Shown here in pieces: positions 60,481 through 64,000 of a DNA stretch of 64,000 nucleotides. Where the stretch lies: the NCBI RefSeq assembly GCF_003945595.2, contig NW_024104286.1, forward strand, positions 1,606,685-1,670,684, written 5' to 3'. The DNA comes from Pipra filicauda (lineage: Eukaryota > Chordata > Aves > Passeriformes > Pipridae). The position numbers and the translations under genes were made by a program. Every line of letters starts with the position of its first letter. The first letter of the stretch is position 1. A model generated the notes under the pieces. That model saw nothing but the letters and a program-made list of their open reading frames with translations. It was not told where the DNA came from and did no database searches.

Positions 60481-62639
60481 GTCATGGAATAAATTGCTAT
60501 TATTATTATTTGGATAACTGTGCTCTACAGAAAATCTGTCTGACCTGTGAAAACTTTTGCGTAAGGACATTTTAATAGCTGATCTGATTGGAAGGGCACA
60601 GATAAAATGAGCAGCTGGTCCTGGTGATTTTATTTGCAATTTCATGGATAGCATTTGCCAGAAAATGTCAGAAGGAGATGCATAGTATTTCATCTCTGTG
60701 TCTTGCCTTAGGCCCCATCTATGGAAAGGATCACTAGTGTATATACAATTAATTTTTTTTAAGGTTCAACAATTTGAAATACCATGGAAAAAACTGTGTT
60801 AACACTGAGGCATGTAGATAGAAGAAAAATAACTGACAGAAAGACAGTTCTTTTCCTGGCAGTGCAGTGCCACAATCAGTGGTTGCTAGCAGTCTCCAGA
60901 CTACATGGGGAAGATTCTGCCAACACAGTGTCAAAGCAGTGTCTTCTGGGACAAAACCACATTATTTATGGGGACAAAAAAATCTCTGTTAATACGGAAG
61001 AACCAAGGACAACTGAATCAGAGCTCTGTAGGTTAGTGTGTTCTGAAAGAGAAGACTTCAGTCTGGAACCACCCAGTCATGTATGAAATCACTAATTAAA
61101 AGAGGACAAAGTTATTTTTACCTTATGTTAACTTCAAACAGGCAGTATCAGTGGCCCTTCAATAAGTGGTACACACATGTGTACACGCTCTGTGCCTTCA
61201 TTAAAGGCAAAAATCACTAGTCTGTCTTGCAGTCAGGTAGAATATTTCTTGGTGATTCAGATATGTCTGTCCTGTTTTCAAGAGTTACTTGGATGCCTGG
61301 GCACTTCCATGCTTCTGAACATCAGAGACAGAGTCAGAGGTGTCCTGGGGCAGCTGGTTAAGATGGGACTTTCTCAGTGGCTGTCACTGATGGCGTTGGC
61401 TGAGTTAGACTTGCATGTAAACTGCTGCTATTTTAAACTAATTTTTATTTTAACATTGTGCTCCTGCTGCTGTATGAATAATAAATACTGTTGTTTCAAT
61501 AATTTTGGCTGGCCACTGCACAGTGCTGGTTGCTGATTCTCAAGGGGAAACCACCAAACTTGCCAAGGAGTAAGAGCAGTTGGCATACATGGAAAGCTGT
61601 AATTGGATTCTCATTAAAGAGGAGAGGAATTATGCAATTAGGCACGGATAGCATAAATGTAAGGCTGTTCCTGAGAGTCTACATGCAGAGACCAGAGAAA
61701 AGGGTAACTAATCCTACAGCTGTGATATGGAGGGGCATTAATTCCTGTAAGAGAGAAGACACACTTCTGATGACCTGACTCTCTCTATCTCATCCTGGAA
61801 CAAAACAACCACCTCTTCTTCTGACTGTGTCTGATTTTTGTAAGCAAGTAGCCCTCTTAAAACAAGAACATTTGGTCCACAGCTGCACAGCTAACACCAA
61901 CCTTCAACTCACGTCTGTGTTGCTGGAGAAGGTCACAGGCTTGCTGTGAAATCGGCAGCCCCAGGCACCTTCTCCCCACTGCTCCCCACAGAGAGCTCTG
62001 GAGAGGGTAGAAGGCAGACTGCAGCCCACTGGCACAGCTGCTGTAGGACGGAGGTAATCAAGGGATCATACATAAAATCATTCTGCCAGCACTCAAGCTT
62101 TTAAAATGTCTTTCTTCTTCAAATAAATAATAAAACAGTTAGAAAGCTCTGCCTGAAAACTAGGAGTGAGGGAAAACTGAAAGAGAAGAATATCAGTGTG
62201 ATAGGACTTCAAAGACTTTTTTTTTGAGTTAAGAAATAGTTTCCTTCTGGGGTCCCAGAAGGTACAGATACAGGACAAGCAGAGATATTTTTAATTCAGA
62301 TTATGCAGGCACGTGGGATAATAGTAATTAGTTCATCTACAGTAGAAATGTAAAGTCTCCTGGCTAGAACTCAGGCACACTGCCTCACACCTTGGAGGAG
62401 ATTAAGTATTGTTTTAATTCAAAGCCCCACAGGGAAGACAGGTGGACAGAATGTAATTACTAGGACATCGAGGATAACTGTCTACCTTTGAAAAAGTGTA
62501 TCATGTTCTCTTTAATATCTGTGAGCAGACAGGATCTTGGTTTTTTTGTCTGCAAGTTGGATGTCAAATAAATTCATAACTTTCTCCAGTGTGCTGTATA
62601 CATTTGGAAAGGGCAATTTTTGGAATGAAGATTGAAATT
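60481..62639. other. Unique sequence, no gene seen
   Basis: About 2.2 kb with frames up to 119 codons and no domain. No repeat recognised. Confidence 0.45.
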
Positions 62640-62873
62640 TCAGAGAGAGCTCTTGCTGTCATGTAAAGAAGTAATTGCTGAACTGTGGTGGGGATCATCC
62701 TTTAATATCTCAAGACAGGAGCCCTCAAAACTTGACATATAAATCTTGGTCCCAGTTTGTTTGAAGGGATCTATACTGGATTGTCTTACCCATGCCTCCT
62801 GTGTCAGTACAAGACTGAATTTTGTTATACCTAAATCATTCCTAGTAAATTTTAGCACAAGGGTCCAGCCTGG
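62640..62873 (-). pseudogene. Possible relic of a retrotransposon endonuclease (very uncertain)
   Basis: The minus-strand frame (about 77 codons after an upstream stop, no ATG at its start) contains LVLTQEAWVRQ followed by KQTGTKIYMSSFEGS. This recalls the N-terminal part of the apurinic-type endonuclease of Jockey/R1-group non-LTR retrotransposons, where a hydrophobic strand runs into QEPWV, with the glutamate catalytic, then a G-K-x-Y segment. CR1, the common bird element, usually reads differently at this point. Nothing upstream or downstream extends the similarity in any frame I read. It could be chance. Confidence 0.15.
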
Positions 62874-64000
62874 TTTTCATGGCTGAAGAGTTTCATTTGT
62901 TCTGATTTATTACTTAAACAGATCTTTTCCTGTAGCAGAAAGTGTGATAAAAGCAGAATGAAAAAATTGGGCAGGCAAGATTAGTTTATCAGTCACAATT
63001 ATGGTTTGTTGGATAGATCACATGGATGTCTTGCAATATGTGTGTCTGCAGTTCTTCAGGATGGCGATTATGAGGTGAAAATGTGCATGGTGCCCACCTT
63101 GGTGTGGCACAATTGCATGAAGTGAGAAACAGCCTGAAAGCAAATATTTTTTCTAAACTTTAAAGCCTAATGAGGACATATCCTTAGTAACTCTTCCCCA
63201 TTTCTCAAACTTCCATTTCACATTACTGAGAATGGTGCATACCATTGAAAAGAATTGTCTACCCAAGAAAATGGAATTTAACTTACAAATTACTCAACCA
63301 TGCACATAGAGGCACCCACATAAGTGCTTTGGACAGTGAAAAAGGTGTCAACTGTGATATTCACGAAAGAAATGGAGAAGTGGAGGTGTGCACCTATGGC
63401 CTGGCAAGTCAAACTGTTTCGAAATTCCTCAAACGGGATCCCACAAATCTATGTACTGACTAGTAATGGATCAGTTAAAAAGAACTTGGTTACACCTGTG
63501 AATGAGAAGAACAGGGCTCTCTGAAATGCAGTGGGAGTTTTACTATCTTGAGTTCAGCACTAAAATTATTTGTGGAAATAGGAAATGCTTAAGACTGACA
63601 GATGCTTTACCTCAAAGCAGATGGAAAATTGGAACTGGATTTTAAAGTCATCCGTTCATTGTTATGTTGCTTATATACACCTGCCTCTTTTAAGCAAGAC
63701 CATTTTTCAGTAGGTGACAGTCCAAGGGTAAAGGTATACACATGCAGAATATCTGGAAGGACTTTCAGTGGGTGAATAAACTCAGAAACTGTGATCTTTT
63801 AGTAGAGTGGAGAAGTTGTTAGTTCAGTATACTGTGAAACACCTCCAGTTTTCACTGCCTTTTTTTTTTTTGAGTAAAAGCTTTCTTTTCTATTTTAGTG
63901 ACTTAAAGAAAAATAAAAATGACACTGATCAAATGGCCTGGAGGACAAATGACGTGTTCTGCCATAAAGGCTACTGTAGTGAGTCTGTCTCCTACAGGTC
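62874..64000. other. Unique sequence to window end, no gene seen
   Basis: No recognisable gene or repeat. Short frames (72 and 66 codons, plus, near 63250-63520) overlap in two phases. A T run of about 13 lies near 63861. Confidence 0.5.

Noticed and set aside
1..64000. tRNA, rRNA, CRISPR array, prokaryotic operon or phage features
   Set aside because: No B-box GGTTCGAATCC, no rRNA words, no regularly spaced direct repeats, no operon-like packing. The sequence is vertebrate.

Overview
The window looks like non-coding bird DNA. Four pieces match the 3' end of CR1 retrotransposons, with the hallmark stretch that reads GGTTGGAACTAGATGATC and then TTTAAGGTCC. One 0.85-kb block matches, from memory, a long terminal repeat (LTR) family of bird endogenous retroviruses. 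No mammalian SINE or L1 is visible. The background is AT-rich and CpG-poor, with a few sharp CpG islands. I could not identify the species or the locus.

I find no protein-coding gene that I can support. The longest open frames (232, 178, 173, 152 and 150 codons) lie mostly in GC-rich islands, have no recognisable domain, and are about what chance gives in 64 kb. The window is therefore best read as an intergenic 'desert' or a very large intron. Its visible content is regulatory-type sequence plus old repeats.

Layout. 0-3.6 kb: simple repeats (A23, GA/TA) and two small CpG islands (about 0.96-1.2 and 3.3-3.55 kb), the first with a CTCF-like site and an AP-2-like inverted repeat. 8.44-9.29 kb: an old, apparently solo retroviral LTR in minus orientation. 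19.1-19.4 kb: the strongest CpG island, with a minus-strand CTCF-like site. 23.3-23.8 kb: a CR1 fragment and a 27-bp minisatellite. 33.2-34.1 kb: a CR1 3' end next to a third CpG-dense block with a CTCF-like site. 40.7-41.3 kb: AT-rich unique sequence with repeated TGACAG motifs, a candidate enhancer. 43.1-43.6 kb: an older, diverged CR1. 45.9-46.05 kb: a well-preserved CR1 tail. 49.9-50.9 kb: a weak CTCF-like site, a CpG island and a possible 51-nt exon. 51.4-51.5 kb: an old sauropsid-type interspersed repeat. 58.2-58.7 kb: a second homeodomain-motif-rich candidate enhancer. 60.3-60.5 kb: an AT tract with a 20-bp perfect palindrome. 62.6-62.9 kb: a short peptide frame that faintly resembles a retrotransposon endonuclease.

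The main theme is architectural. CpG-dense islands recur at about 3.4, 19.2, 33.9 and 50.2 kb, roughly every 15-16 kb, with one more at 1.1 kb. Three of the five carry a good CTCF-like motif. This could be a set of alternative or lncRNA promoters, or insulator/enhancer nodes for a gene outside the window. That is inference; conservation and expression data are needed to decide.
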